This document shows, in pieces, positions 6,616-16,408 of a stretch of DNA of 64,000 nucleotides. A program made the position numbers and the translations under genes. The notes under the pieces are model-generated. The model worked only from the letters and a program-made list of their open reading frames with translations. It was not told where the DNA came from and ran no database searches. The stretch lies in the NCBI RefSeq assembly GCF_002836255.1, contig NZ_PJAU01000031.1, positions 310,001 to 374,000 on the forward strand, written 5' to 3'. This DNA comes from Colwellia sp. 75C3. GTDB lineage: Bacteria > Pseudomonadota > Gammaproteobacteria > Enterobacterales > Alteromonadaceae. Every line of letters starts with the position of its first letter. The first letter of the stretch is position 1.

Positions 6616-8319
6616 TTAAAGGCCTAATACTTTCTTACCTTGTTTAAAGACAATATCTACCGGGATGCTAGCGGCTTCTAAGCGAGCTAAATCGGCGGCA
6701 AGTGTTTCACCAATAACGCCACTCTCTTTCACTAAGCTATCAACACCTTTATAGTCACCGTTACCTTGTAACGTTAAGATCAGTTGTGATAAAGAATCTA
6801 TAGCGGCGGTCATCTTATCAACATTAATGCTGTATAAACCTTGCTCATTACGGGTGAAGGCACCGTTTTCTTGGAAGTAATTAAAACGAACCATATTCGC
6901 TTTACCGTGGGCTGAACTTGCGCCAAAACGAATTGAGCGGAAAATTCCTGCCATAAAGGTGGTGTAATAATCTTCTAATGTACCGTCAGTGATTGCGCCT
7001 TTATCAAGTAATTGGCGAATCATGTATAAACCAAGAATGTCAGCTTTGCCTTCTTCTAATGCAGAGGCATGCTCTTTTAATGCTTGGCGAACTGGACCTT
7101 GACCGTTAAGGGTGTTTTTAATGCCTAGGCCATGAGCAACTTCATGAAACATAGTATTAGCGAAGAAACCAGTGAACGTTACGTTTTTACGCTGTTCAGG
7201 CACGATAAGCGTATCAGCGATAGGTAACATGATGGCATCAAACTTGGCACGCATGGCATTTTTCAATTGTAATCGTCTGGTGCCTTTTTTAAGTTGCACT
7301 TCTTCATCATTGGGTAAGTTAATGGCGATAGTTTTACTACCAGCATTTGAGTGACCGGCATAATAAATAACGTCATACGCATTTAGGTCAGCATCTGAGC
7401 CTGGAACTTCAGCTTTATATTTTTTTGGTACCGGTAGGCCCTTTTGTAGTTCAGGTAAAAACTGAGCGTATTTAGCCAGTTTTTCACTCCATGCTAAGTC
7501 TTTAATTAAAACATACGACTCAAAAGCAGCACGGTAACCATAAAGTTGATCTTCATAGTTCTCAATTGGTCCAATAACCACATCGATAGGATTATTCTTC
7601 ATGTCCATCCAAGCGAAATCTGATGCCTGATATTCATCAGTACGTAAAGCTTGAGCACGCATAGTTAAATAATTAGAAAATTCTTTATCGTCGGCAAATT
7701 TTGCTGCTTCATCAAGAATTGCAGCAGCGCGATTCATTTTATCATGATAAATTTCAGAGTAAGAAACGCTCGTCAATTTACCCTCATCATCACGTCTAAC
7801 AACAGAGTAAAGACCCATTTTATCGGTAAGTTCACTTTGCTCGAATTCAGCTTTAGTCATATCAGCAGGGTAAAACTCAGCGCCATGTGCTTTTGTAGTC
7901 GCTTGGCTTAAAAATACTTTATCACCATCAAGACGATCCCATGGGCCATAGTTAGCTTCAGCAAAGTTTCTTACGTTCTCATCTTTAATACTCGCTAGAA
8001 AACTCTTTTTATCTTGTGAATAGGCTTGTTGCCAAAATAAGTCATCCATTATTTTAGAAGCATCAATAAGTAAGGCTAACATTTTCTTTTGATTAACAGA
8101 TAAGTGACTTAAATCAGCGGTAAGGGTTACTTCTTTGTATATATTTAAACGACTTTCAAAACCTTGAAGTAATTCAGGTTGAGTTGTTTTAATATCACTT
8201 TGTGCCTTTTTAGCACTGTTCTGGGCGCTGCTTTGTTCGTCGGTATTATTACATGCGGTTAAAGTGGTGCAGGCTAGTAATACTACGGCGGCTATTTTTG
8301 TTAGTTTTAGTGCTTTCAT
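6616..8319 (-). CDS. M49-like zinc peptidase lipoprotein (dipeptidyl-peptidase III-related)
   Basis: 567 residues. The N-terminus has a lipoprotein signal with lipobox LTAC (C23), so the mature protein is probably anchored in a membrane facing the periplasm or the outside. H392-E393-V-A-H396 is a zinc HEXXH motif, and E422-E423-GKAD about 27 residues later resembles the EECRAE motif of dipeptidyl-peptidase III, giving a third ligand (E423). Classical M49 enzymes have HEXXGH, one residue longer. Bacterial relatives are annotated as DPP III-family or Zn-dependent hydrolases that remove dipeptides from oligopeptides. It starts with ATG behind GGAGG and is monocistronic, between a bidirectional terminator and the rpsT terminator. 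Confidence 0.75.
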   Translation of the reverse strand: MKALKLTKIAAVVLLACTTLTACNNTDEQSSAQNSAKKAQSDIKTTQPELLQGFESRLNIYKEVTLTADLSHLSVNQKKMLALLIDASKIMDDLFWQQAYSQDKKSFLASIKDENVRNFAEANYGPWDRLDGDKVFLSQATTKAHGAEFYPADMTKAEFEQSELTDKMGLYSVVRRDDEGKLTSVSYSEIYHDKMNRAAAILDEAAKFADDKEFSNYLTMRAQALRTDEYQASDFAWMDMKNNPIDVVIGPIENYEDQLYGYRAAFESYVLIKDLAWSEKLAKYAQFLPELQKGLPVPKKYKAEVPGSDADLNAYDVIYYAGHSNAGSKTIAINLPNDEEVQLKKGTRRLQLKNAMRAKFDAIMLPIADTLIVPEQRKNVTFTGFFANTMFHEVAHGLGIKNTLNGQGPVRQALKEHASALEEGKADILGLYMIRQLLDKGAITDGTLEDYYTTFMAGIFRSIRFGASSAHGKANMVRFNYFQENGAFTRNEQGLYSINVDKMTAAIDSLSQLILTLQGNGDYKGVDSLVKESGVIGETLAADLARLEAASIPVDIVFKQGKKVLGL

Positions 8320-8472
8320 AGGAGGTCTCTATAAATAAGTTGATTAGAGACTAACAAAAATGGAGGTGAGTGCAATAGTGAAAGGGGCTTTTATGCCATT
8401 CCGACTGTAAAACTGACTATTTAATCTAAGAGAAATACTTAAATAGCCATAAACGGTGAATTTCAGATATAA

Positions 8473-8496
8473 AAAAACCGACCTAAGTCGGTTTTT
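8473..8496 (-). terminator. Terminator of rpsT
   Basis: AAAAACCGAC, loop CTAA, GTCGGTTTTT: a perfect 10-bp stem with a T run on the minus strand, 66 bp past the rpsT stop. Confidence 0.85.
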
Positions 8497-8561
8497 AAAT
8501 GATTCATATAGATTAACTACATGAAGATCATTTCATAAAACAATACAATTAAAAGCAAAAA

Positions 8562-8822
8562 TTAAAGTGCTTTGATCTTTGCATTTAAACGACTCTTACT
8601 ACGAGCTGCTTTGTTTTTATGAATAAGACCTTTACTTGCGTAACGGTCTAAAGTTGGTGTAGCAGCAGCGAATTCTTTCGTTGCTACTTCTTTGTCACCA
8701 GCTTCAATTGCTGCTAGTACTTTTTTAAGTAAAGTACGCATCATTGAACGACGACTTGCGTTATGTTGACGGCGCTTTTCAGATTGTACTGCGCGCTTCT
8801 TAGCTTGCTTTGAGTTAGCCAA
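8562..8822 (-). CDS. rpsT: 30S ribosomal protein S20
   Basis: 86 residues, the normal length. The sequence is strongly basic and helical, starts [18 protein letters not shown] and includes [11 protein letters not shown], typical of S20. This primary 16S rRNA-binding protein of the small subunit binds the 5' domain and helix 44. The gene is monocistronic, transcribed divergently from murJ as in Shewanella and the enterics. The start is ATG with a GGAG-type ribosome site (AGGAGATCACC before the start). A plausible sigma-70 promoter lies at 8870-8898. Confidence 0.97.
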   Translation of the reverse strand: MANSKQAKKRAVQSEKRRQHNASRRSMMRTLLKKVLAAIEAGDKEVATKEFAAATPTLDRYASKGLIHKNKAARSKSRLNAKIKAL

Positions 8823-8869
8823 GGTGATCTCCTAAAAGATTGATTATAAGCTTAAATTTAAGGCGACGA

Positions 8870-8898
8870 AATATGCCTTTTTTTTAGCTCATTGTCAA
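8870..8898 (-). promoter_or_regulatory. Putative sigma-70 promoter of rpsT
   Basis: On the minus strand, TTGACA (complement of 8893-8898), a 17-bp spacer, then CATATT (complement of 8870-8875). The -35 is perfect and the -10 matches 4 of 6. It lies about 48 bp upstream of the rpsT start. Confidence 0.5.
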
Positions 8899-9169
8899 AT
8901 GTTTTAATTGTTTAATTGTATTCTTAGCGATAAGAAAGCAATTAAAAAGAATATGGTTGTTGTTTCTGGCTAAAAACTTAGCAGATAGAACTAAACATGT
9001 TGTGAACAGCGGTAAGTATACATTGTTTAAATGGCTAAAATCATCACATAATACACATTATTTATTTTTGTCTTATTTTTACGTTACTTCTGTATCCATG
9101 TAACGCTGTTTATACAACCAAAATACAACCAAAAAAAACTTGGTATGAACTTGGTTTGGAGATGTTTTT
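8899..9169. other. Divergent rpsT/murJ intergenic region
   Basis: This is the murJ side of the 347-bp divergent gap. I see a small CGTTAC/GTAACG hairpin at 9082-9104 and short direct repeats just before murJ (ACAACCAAAA twice, AACTTGGT twice). I see no gene, and no convincing -35/-10 pair for murJ. Confidence 0.5.
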
Positions 9170-10807
9170 TTGAGTAAAAAGTTAATTAAATCAGGGCTGA
9201 TTGTAAGTGTTATGACCTTAATCTCTCGCGTATTAGGTTTAGTACGCGATGTTGTCATTGCCAATGTGATGGGAACAGGTGTGATGGCGGATGTATTTTT
9301 ATTTGCCAATAAAATCCCTAACTTTTTCCGAAGACTTTTCGCTGAAGGGGCATTTGCTCAAGCATTTGTGCCAGTTTTAAGTGAATATCAGGTCAAGGAT
9401 GAACAGCAAGGTGAGCACAAAGGTGAAAACCTAAATAAAAAATCAGGTGAAAAGTCCGCTGAACAAAATAACCACGAACAAACGCGTTTATTAATCGCAC
9501 AAGTGTCAGGCACCTTAGGTGTCATTATCACCGGTGTAACACTATTTGGTATGTTAGCGTCGCCGTTGTTTGTCATGCTTTTTGGTTTTGGTTGGTTTGT
9601 CGATTGGTTTAATGATGCTCCTGGTGGAGAAAAATTTACCTTGGCAAATAACTTGCTGAGTATCACTTTCCCATATTTATGGTTTATCAGCTTTGCTGCA
9701 CTTTCAGGTGCGATTCTTAATACAATGGGTCGTTTTGCCGTTGCTGCTTTTACGCCGGTACTGCTTAATATTGCTATTATCAGCATGGCTATTTATGGGG
9801 CGCCTTATACCGAAAGTCCTGCTCATGCATTGGCTTGGGGGGTGTTCTTAGGTGGTTTAATCCAATTCCTCTTTCAAATTCCTTTTCTGTATAAAGCGGG
9901 TATGCTCGTTAAACCTAAATGGGCTTGGCGTAGTGAAGGTGTTACCAAAATACGAAAATTGATTGTGCCTGCTTTATTTGGCGTATCAGTCACGCAAATT
10001 AATTTATTACTTGATACGTTAATTGCGAGCTTCTTAATCACTGGTTCTATCAGTTGGCTTTATTATGCGGACAGGTTACTTGAGTTCCCGTTAGGTTTAT
10101 TTGGTATTGGTATTGCGACAGTGGTGTTGCCTAGTCTGGCAAAGCTTCATAGCAAAAATAATCCTGCGGAGTTTAGCGCGACCCTAGATTGGGGGATTCG
10201 GGTTATTTGTCTCTTTGGTTGGCCAGCATTAGCGGGACTGATGGTACTAGCGCAGCCTATTATCATGGTGTTGTTTATGCGAGGTGAATTTAGTCAACAC
10301 GATGTTACCCAAGTATCTATGGCATTATTTGCCTATTTGTCAGGCTTGCTAAGTTTTATGTTTATTAAAATTTTAGCTCCTGGGTATTACGCTCGTCAGG
10401 ACACCAAAACACCGGTAAAAATTGGTATTAAAGCGATGGTTGCCAACATGGCCTTTAACTTAATGCTGGCACCATTTTTCGGGTATGTCGGTCTCGCCAT
10501 CGCCACGACACTTTCAGCTACGCTCAATGCTTGGTTGTTATACCGTGGATTGAAAGCTAAAGGTGTTTATGAACTGTCGACTAAAACACTCATTTTTATT
10601 GGTAAATTAGTGCTCAGCGCATGTGTTATGGCACTGGTAGTTTACCAATTATCCAGTGACTTTGATGTGTGGTTAGCGATGAGTTTTCTTGACCAAGTAC
10701 AACAACTGACTATTTGTATTATCTTAGGTGTTGTCAGTTACCTTGTGATGATTATTTTGTTAGGCATACGTTTTAGTGATTTTAAAGTGTTAAAAGACGA
10801 AAAATAA
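9170..10807 (+). CDS. murJ: Lipid II flippase MurJ (MviN)
   Basis: 545 residues with about 14 hydrophobic segments, in the MOP exporter superfamily. It moves lipid II across the inner membrane for peptidoglycan synthesis. The N-terminus (SGLIVSVMTLISRVLGLVRDVVIA, split as SGLIVSVM...RDVVIA) and RRLFAEGAFAQAFVPVLSEY are hallmark MurJ sequence. The start is TTG at 9170 behind GGAGA at 9158-9162; no nearer ATG is in frame. It is longer than the E. coli protein (511), mostly because of a charged insert of Lys/Glu/Asn/Gln residues at about 75-107. It heads the murJ-ribF-ileS-lspA-fkpB direction, 146 bp before ribF. Confidence 0.95.
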   Translation: MSKKLIKSGLIVSVMTLISRVLGLVRDVVIANVMGTGVMADVFLFANKIPNFFRRLFAEGAFAQAFVPVLSEYQVKDEQQGEHKGENLNKKSGEKSAEQNNHEQTRLLIAQVSGTLGVIITGVTLFGMLASPLFVMLFGFGWFVDWFNDAPGGEKFTLANNLLSITFPYLWFISFAALSGAILNTMGRFAVAAFTPVLLNIAIISMAIYGAPYTESPAHALAWGVFLGGLIQFLFQIPFLYKAGMLVKPKWAWRSEGVTKIRKLIVPALFGVSVTQINLLLDTLIASFLITGSISWLYYADRLLEFPLGLFGIGIATVVLPSLAKLHSKNNPAEFSATLDWGIRVICLFGWPALAGLMVLAQPIIMVLFMRGEFSQHDVTQVSMALFAYLSGLLSFMFIKILAPGYYARQDTKTPVKIGIKAMVANMAFNLMLAPFFGYVGLAIATTLSATLNAWLLYRGLKAKGVYELSTKTLIFIGKLVLSACVMALVVYQLSSDFDVWLAMSFLDQVQQLTICIILGVVSYLVMIILLGIRFSDFKVLKDEK

Positions 10808-10953
10808 GCGTAAAAAAAGTGTTTGAGCTACTGATTATTAGCGCGCGCTGTTATATAATTTGTCGATTTATTTTAAACGAATGTCATCATTGAGATTCGT
10901 CGGTGGCTTATTTGAGCCATTTAGCGTGATAGATAAAGGTAGAATAATAGCTA

Positions 10954-11874
10954 ATGCAGTTAGTTCGTGGTGTACATAATATTCGATTACAAGATCATGG
11001 TTGTGTATTAACTATTGGTAATTTTGATGGTGTGCATTTAGGGCATCAACAAGTGATTAAAGCTTTAGTAAGTAAAGCCAAAACATTAAATTGTGTGGCT
11101 GCGGTATTGGTTTTTGAACCACAACCACAAGAGCTTTTTTCGCCAGAAACTGCACCAGCTCGATTATGCAGGTTACGTGATAAATATAATTTATTAGCCA
11201 AACTTGGCGTACAACGACTTATCTGTGTAAATTTTACCGCTAAATTTGCTAATCAAAGTGCGCAGCATTTTATAGAAAATTTATTGGTGAAAAAATTAGG
11301 AATAAAGCATCTTATTGTCGGAGATGACTTTCATTTTGGTAAGAATCGTACCGGTAACTTCTCCATGTTATGCCAGGCTGGAGAAAAATACGGCTTCGAC
11401 GTTTCAGATACCACCAGTTACAAAATGGCAGATTGCCGAATTAGTTCAACAGCTATTCGTCAAGCATTAGAACAAGACGACTTAGTGTCGGTTAAACAGA
11501 TGTTAGGCAGAGAATATTCGATTATTGGTCGGGTATTTCATGGTGATAAACGTGGACGCCAATTGGGCTTTCCAACCGCTAATGTCTTACTTAAAAGACG
11601 AGTTTCACCGCTTAGTGGTGTTTTTGCTGTCATGGTAAAAACTAATAGTGGTGAATTTAAAGGTGTTGCAAACATTGGCGCTAGACCGACGATTAATGGT
11701 GTTAGACAACAGCTAGAAGTACATATTTTTGATTTTGATGAAAACCTGTATGGACAATGTATTGAGGTGATAGTGAAGAAAAAACTACGCCCAGTGATTA
11801 AGTTTGACAGCCTTGAAGCGCTAACCGCGCAAATTCATCAAGACAGTGAACAAGCAAAAAAAGTATTAGCATAA
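10954..11874 (+). CDS. ribF: Bifunctional riboflavin kinase/FAD synthetase
   Basis: 306 residues, normal length. The N-terminal FMN adenylyltransferase domain shows TIGNFDGVHLGHQ (nucleotidyltransferase HxGH-type motif) and VGDDFHFGKNRTG. The C-terminal riboflavin kinase domain shows GRVFHGDKRGRQLGFPTANV and GVANIGARPT. It converts riboflavin to FMN and then FAD in the cytosol. Its place between murJ and ileS is the standard gammaproteobacterial order. Start ATG at 10954. Confidence 0.97.
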   Translation: MQLVRGVHNIRLQDHGCVLTIGNFDGVHLGHQQVIKALVSKAKTLNCVAAVLVFEPQPQELFSPETAPARLCRLRDKYNLLAKLGVQRLICVNFTAKFANQSAQHFIENLLVKKLGIKHLIVGDDFHFGKNRTGNFSMLCQAGEKYGFDVSDTTSYKMADCRISSTAIRQALEQDDLVSVKQMLGREYSIIGRVFHGDKRGRQLGFPTANVLLKRRVSPLSGVFAVMVKTNSGEFKGVANIGARPTINGVRQQLEVHIFDFDENLYGQCIEVIVKKKLRPVIKFDSLEALTAQIHQDSEQAKKVLA

Positions 11875-12013
11875 GGCTTTAAACGAAAGGCTTTATTTGC
11901 ACTTTACTTGAGTTAAAGAAAAATAAACTAATCAAATAAACAGTTATAAATCGGGTTGATATTTATAGCGTTTTGTTAAATTTATCAGCCAACATAAACG
12001 GATAATGATTTAC

Positions 12014-14863
12014 ATGAGTGATTACAAACAGACCTTGAACTTACCTGCCACTTCTTTCGCTATGAAAGGTAATATGGCTAACCGTGAACCTAACATGCTC
12101 AAAGATTGGGCTGCTAAAGATCTTTATGGCAAAATTCGTGAAGCCAAAAAAGGTAAAAAGTCATTTATTCTGCATGATGGCCCTCCTTATGCCAATGGTA
12201 ATATTCACTTAGGTCACGCGGTTAATAAAATCTTAAAAGATATTATTGTTAAATCAAAAAACTTATCTGATTTCAACTCACCGTTTGTACCGGGTTGGGA
12301 TTGTCACGGTTTACCGATTGAATTAATGGTTGAGAAAAAAGTCGGCAAACCAGGTCATAAGATCAGCGCTAGCGATTTCCGTCAAAAATGTCGTGAGTAC
12401 GCCGCTAAGCAAGTTAATGGTCAACGTGAAGATTTTAAACGTTTAGGTATTTTCGCTGATTGGGAAAAGCCATACTTAACCATGGATTTTGGTACAGAAG
12501 CCAATATTATCCGTTCATTAGGTAAAATTGCTGAAAATGGTCACTTACATCAAGGTTTTAAACCTGTGCATTGGTGTACTGATTGTGGTTCATCTTTGGC
12601 AGAAGCTGAAGTTGAATATAAAGATAAACAATCACCCGCTATCGATGTGAAATTTGTTATTAGCGACGAATCAGTAGCAGATAAATTCTCTCACCCAGAA
12701 GGCCATAAAGGCGAAGGTGAAATCGGCGCTGTGATTTGGACAACAACACCTTGGACACTTCCAGCTAACCGTGCAATAGCAGTGAATGCTGAGGTTGAAT
12801 ATACTTTAGTTCAATGTGAACAGGCAGGTGAAAAGCAACGTTTAATCATTGCTTCTGATTTAGTTACTACCTGTATGGATCGTTTCGGCTTTGATAAATA
12901 CCATGCATTAGGTTTCTGTAAAGGTAGCGAGCTAGAGCTAGTACAATGTCAACATCCGTTTTATGACTTCACGGTTCCTGTTGTTTTAGGTGAGCATGTT
13001 ACTACTGATTCAGGTACAGGTTGTGTACATACTGCGCCAGGTCACGGTGTAGAAGATTTTGTTGTTGGTAAACTATATGACTTAGAAGTGGCTAACCCTG
13101 TTGGCGCTAACGGTGTATATCTTGAAGATACGCCATTACTTGCTGGCCAACATGTATTTAAAGCCAATGCTAGTGTGGTTGAGTTGTTAAAAGAAAACGG
13201 TGCTTTAGTACATCATCATGCATTAGATCATTCGTACCCGCATTGTTGGAGACATAAAACACCACTAATTTTCCGTGCTACGCCGCAGTGGTTTATCAGC
13301 ATGGACAAAAAAGGTTTACGTCAAGATTCATTAAACGAAATCGAAAAAACACAGTGGATCCCTGATTGGGGTCAACGTCGTATAGAATCTATGGTTGAAG
13401 GTCGTCCAGATTGGTGTATTTCACGTCAACGCACGTGGGGCGTGCCTATGGCATTGTTCATTCATCAAGATTCGGGTGCATTGCATCCGCGTAGCATTGA
13501 GCTTATTGAAGAAGTTGCTCTTCTTGTTGAAAAATCAGGTATTCAAGCTTGGTTTGATTTAGAGCCAAGCGAGTTAATCGGTGATGACGCTAACGAATAT
13601 ATTAAAGTACCTGATACCTTAGATGTATGGTTTGATTCAGGTACTACCCATGAATCAGTTATCAAAGCGCGTGACGAATTTGACGGTATTGCAGATTTAT
13701 ATCTTGAAGGCTCTGATCAACATCGTGGTTGGTTTATGTCATCAATGATTTCATCAGTAGCTATGAATGGTGCAGCGCCATATAAGCAAGTACTTACTCA
13801 CGGTTTTGTGGTTGACGCTAAAGGTCACAAAATGTCTAAGTCGTTAGGTAATGTTATTACGCCAAAAGAAATTACTAACAACTTAGGCGCTGATATTTTA
13901 CGTTTGTGGACTGCTTCAGTAAATTACACGCAAGAAATAACAGCGGGTGATGAAATATTCAAACGTCAAGCCGATGCTTACCGTCGTATTCGTAATACGT
14001 CACGTTTCTTATTATCTAACTTAACTGGTTTTGAACCAGCTAACCACATGGTTGCTGTTGAAGATATGGTTGCGCTTGATCGCTGGGTTATCGATAAAGC
14101 AGCTCGTTTACAAGAAGACATTATTAACGCGTATGATGAATATGAATTTCATGTAGTTGTACATAAGTTAATGAACTTTTGTACTAACGAGCTTGGCGGT
14201 TTCTATCTTGATATTATCAAAGACAGACAATACACAGCTAAGAGCGATTCAAATGCACGTCGTTCATGTCAAACAGCTATGTACTTAATTGCTGAAGCAA
14301 TGACTGCATGGATGGCACCAATCTTGTCGTTTACAGCACAAGAGATTTGGGAAGCACTACCTTTACCTGTAAGCGGTGAGCGCGATGAGTTTGTCTTTAC
14401 TGGTGTTTGGTTCGATGGCCTCACTAAACAGGCTGAAGTTAGTGATTCAGCAGAAGAGCTTGGTAATGAATACTGGACTGAATTATTGACTGTTCGTGGT
14501 GAAGTTAACCGCGCGTTAGAGCAAGCAAGAAAAGATAAGTCTGTTGGTAAAGCACTAGAAGCACAAGTTACTTTGTTTGCAACTGCTGACCTAGCCGCTA
14601 AATTAGCTAAATTGGGTGATGAGCTTCGTTTTGTTTTAATCACCTCTAAAGCGACTATTGAAACCGTAACATCGGCACCAGAAAATGCCCTTGAAACTGA
14701 GGTTGAAGGTTTATGGTTAACTGTTGCTCCAGCCGAAGGTATTAAATGTGAGCGTTGTTGGCATGTCACTACTGACATTGGCGAAAGTGAAGCACACCCA
14801 ACGTTATGTGGTCGTTGTATCACTAATATTGATGGCGCTGGTGAAACGAGACAATTTGCTTAA
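12014..14863 (+). CDS. ileS: Isoleucyl-tRNA synthetase
   Basis: 949 residues from ATG 12014 ([11 protein letters not shown], the family start). An ATG at 12005 is in frame, but GGATAA at 12000-12005 suits 12014. It is a class I synthetase charging tRNA-Ile: [14 protein letters not shown] contains the HIGH motif and [10 protein letters not shown] the KMSKS motif. The CP1 editing domain lies between ([28 protein letters not shown]). A C-terminal zinc site CERCW...CGRC closes the protein, as in the bacterial type. It is part of the murJ-ribF-ileS-lspA-fkpB order, but the usual tight ileS-lspA junction is opened to 370 bp by a repeat element. Confidence 0.97.
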   Translation: MSDYKQTLNLPATSFAMKGNMANREPNMLKDWAAKDLYGKIREAKKGKKSFILHDGPPYANGNIHLGHAVNKILKDIIVKSKNLSDFNSPFVPGWDCHGLPIELMVEKKVGKPGHKISASDFRQKCREYAAKQVNGQREDFKRLGIFADWEKPYLTMDFGTEANIIRSLGKIAENGHLHQGFKPVHWCTDCGSSLAEAEVEYKDKQSPAIDVKFVISDESVADKFSHPEGHKGEGEIGAVIWTTTPWTLPANRAIAVNAEVEYTLVQCEQAGEKQRLIIASDLVTTCMDRFGFDKYHALGFCKGSELELVQCQHPFYDFTVPVVLGEHVTTDSGTGCVHTAPGHGVEDFVVGKLYDLEVANPVGANGVYLEDTPLLAGQHVFKANASVVELLKENGALVHHHALDHSYPHCWRHKTPLIFRATPQWFISMDKKGLRQDSLNEIEKTQWIPDWGQRRIESMVEGRPDWCISRQRTWGVPMALFIHQDSGALHPRSIELIEEVALLVEKSGIQAWFDLEPSELIGDDANEYIKVPDTLDVWFDSGTTHESVIKARDEFDGIADLYLEGSDQHRGWFMSSMISSVAMNGAAPYKQVLTHGFVVDAKGHKMSKSLGNVITPKEITNNLGADILRLWTASVNYTQEITAGDEIFKRQADAYRRIRNTSRFLLSNLTGFEPANHMVAVEDMVALDRWVIDKAARLQEDIINAYDEYEFHVVVHKLMNFCTNELGGFYLDIIKDRQYTAKSDSNARRSCQTAMYLIAEAMTAWMAPILSFTAQEIWEALPLPVSGERDEFVFTGVWFDGLTKQAEVSDSAEELGNEYWTELLTVRGEVNRALEQARKDKSVGKALEAQVTLFATADLAAKLAKLGDELRFVLITSKATIETVTSAPENALETEVEGLWLTVAPAEGIKCERCWHVTTDIGESEAHPTLCGRCITNIDGAGETRQFA

Positions 14864-14941
14864 GTTAACTTAAGTAAATTCAGTTAAGTTCTCTAAAGTT
14901 AAACTATCTAAGCTACTACGCAGTTAACTGCCTAGTAGCCT

Positions 14942-15203
14942 ATACCAATTGCATTGATTTTCTTGCAGCTCAGAGCTGTCTTCATGAAATTAGAACAAAT
15001 AGAGTTTGTGATGGTCTAGCAAGCTAAATCAAACATACTTGTGCCGTTATCATTTTATGAAGAAGCTCCCAAGGGCGAGTTTAAAAGGCATCTATCCTGC
15101 GTTATTGATTTGAACAATAGAATAACTATTCTCTGCAATCAATGCCTTGTATAAAAGCCTTTTAACTCTCGCTGAGTGCGAATAAACTTAATGAAATTGG
15201 TAT
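14942..15203. repeat. MITE-like 262-bp inverted-repeat element between ileS and lspA
   Basis: The left end ATACCAATTGCATT (14942) and the right end, read on the minus strand as ATACCAATTTCATT, are terminal inverted repeats. Inside, GCGAGTTTAAAAGGC pairs with GCCTTTTAACTCTCGC, and GAACAATAGAATAACTATTC is palindromic, so the right half can fold into a long hairpin. No reading frame of note is present. I associate this internal sequence with dispersed repeats in Colwellia and related genera. It fills most of the 370-bp ileS-lspA gap. Confidence 0.7.
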
Positions 15204-15233
15204 TCTTTTATTGTGGAATGGGAATTGTCATAA

Positions 15234-15767
15234 GTGAAAAAATTATTTAATGAAACAGGTTTACGCTGGTTGTGGTTAACACTACTTTGTTTGATCATTG
15301 ACCAAGTAACTAAGCATTGGGTTGCCGGAACGTTTGACTATCGTGAAACTTTGTCAGTGTTACCTTTTTTTAACCTAACATACGTTCACAATCCCGGAGC
15401 AGCCTTTAGCTTTTTAGCTGATCAAGGTGGTTGGCAGCGTTGGTTCTTTACTGCTATTGCCAGTATCGCCAGTATTGTTTTTCTCGTTTGGATGGCAAAA
15501 ACCCCTAAACAACAGCGCTTATTAAGTATTGCTTTTGCTTTCATTTTAAGTGGCGCGGTAGGTAACTTAATCGATAGAGCCTTATTTGGTTATGTTATCG
15601 ATTTTCTCGATTTTCATTGGGCTGGCTATCATTTTGCTGCGTTTAATATTGCTGATTCTGCTATTTTTATTGGTGCTGCTTTAATGATTTTTGAATCCTT
15701 CACGAATAAAGAAAGTGATAACGAAAAAGACGAAAAGAAGAATAAAACAAATAAGGTAGAGATGTAA
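15234..15767 (+). CDS. lspA: Lipoprotein signal peptidase (signal peptidase II)
   Basis: 177 residues, four membrane segments. It cleaves prolipoprotein signal peptides in front of the lipidated Cys, in the inner membrane. The aspartyl-protease motifs are visible: VGNLIDRALFGYVIDFLDFHW and FNIADSAIFIGA; FNLTYVHNPGAAFSFL is the conserved loop. Start GTG at 15234, 31 bp after the end of the repeat element. The C-terminal 20 residues are an unusually charged Lys/Glu/Asn tail. It lies 2 bp from fkpB, so the two are co-translated. Confidence 0.96.
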   Translation: MKKLFNETGLRWLWLTLLCLIIDQVTKHWVAGTFDYRETLSVLPFFNLTYVHNPGAAFSFLADQGGWQRWFFTAIASIASIVFLVWMAKTPKQQRLLSIAFAFILSGAVGNLIDRALFGYVIDFLDFHWAGYHFAAFNIADSAIFIGAALMIFESFTNKESDNEKDEKKNKTNKVEM

Positions 15768-15769
15768 TA

Positions 15770-16213
15770 ATGACCGATTCAACGCACACACAGATCCAAA
15801 GTGACTCAAGCATTCTTGTTCATATAACTATGAAGTTAAGTGATGGCTCTGCTGCTGATAGTACTAAAGTAAATAATAAACCAGCAAAAATCATTATGGG
15901 TGATAACAGTATTTCTCCTGCTTTTGAAGCTGAATTAATTGGCATGAATAAAGGCGATTCAAGAGAATTTACCCTTGAAGCAAAAGATTCTTTTGGTGAG
16001 ACTAATCCAGACAATATTCATTATATGGGTCTTGATAAATTTTCTGCTGAAGTACCAGCAGAAATAGGTAATATTATTACTTTTTCTCAACCCGGTGGTG
16101 AGTTACCAGGCATGATTAAAGAAATTAATGGTGACTCTGTTACTATCGATTTTAATCACCCACTTGCAGGTCAAACAGTTACATTCGTTATAGACTTAGT
16201 CGACATCCTTTAA
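15770..16213 (+). CDS. fkpB: FKBP-type peptidyl-prolyl cis-trans isomerase, SlyD-like short form
   Basis: 147 residues, normal for FkpB/SlpA. It catalyses prolyl isomerisation and acts as a cytosolic chaperone; there is no signal peptide. The isomerase half has LVHITMKLSDGSAADS, and the insert-in-flap domain follows (FSAEVPAEIGNIITFSQPGGELPGMIKEI, split across strands), ending DFNHPLAGQTVTFVIDLVDI. It starts 2 bp after lspA. In Shewanella and the enterics ispH follows directly; here it is replaced by a small repeat and tsaB, and ispH sits 33.5 kb away. Confidence 0.94.
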   Translation: MTDSTHTQIQSDSSILVHITMKLSDGSAADSTKVNNKPAKIIMGDNSISPAFEAELIGMNKGDSREFTLEAKDSFGETNPDNIHYMGLDKFSAEVPAEIGNIITFSQPGGELPGMIKEINGDSVTIDFNHPLAGQTVTFVIDLVDIL

Positions 16214-16214
16214 G

Positions 16215-16331
16215 TTATCCGCTTAATTACTTCTTGCTCTTTGTTGCGAAGCTTTACTTCGATAAATGGTACATAGAAAAACTATGCATCAGTCCTCGCG
16301 CCGGGAGCAAGATAGCATTTAATTCGGATAA
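16215..16331. repeat. Small (117-bp) inverted-repeat element after fkpB
   Basis: The left end TTATCCGCTTAATTACTTCTTGCTC faces a right end that reads, on the minus strand, TTATCCGAATTAAATGCTATCTTGCTC (each about 25 bases with small gaps; key blocks TTATCCG, TTAA and CTTGCTC). GAAGCTTTACTTC in the middle adds a small hairpin. It begins 1 bp after the fkpB stop codon. It could be a mini-element or a structured transcript end. Confidence 0.5.
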
Positions 16332-16408
16332 ATATTAATTTAATTATTTTATTATTTTTAAAAGATAATCTTAAAATATCAACCAACTTATATAGGTAAG
16401 TAAATATA

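Noticed and set aside
9388-9786. 132-codon minus-strand frame inside murJ
   Set aside because: Antisense shadow of MurJ codons with no ribosome site or family features.
10823-10859. Promoter for ribF using TTGAGC and TATAAT
   Set aside because: The TATAAT is perfect, but the spacing to TTGAGC is 25 bp, too long for a sigma-70 promoter.
14269-14823. 184-codon open frame on the minus strand inside ileS
   Set aside because: It lies wholly inside the well-supported ileS frame; composition (Ser/Thr/Pro-rich) is that of an antisense shadow.
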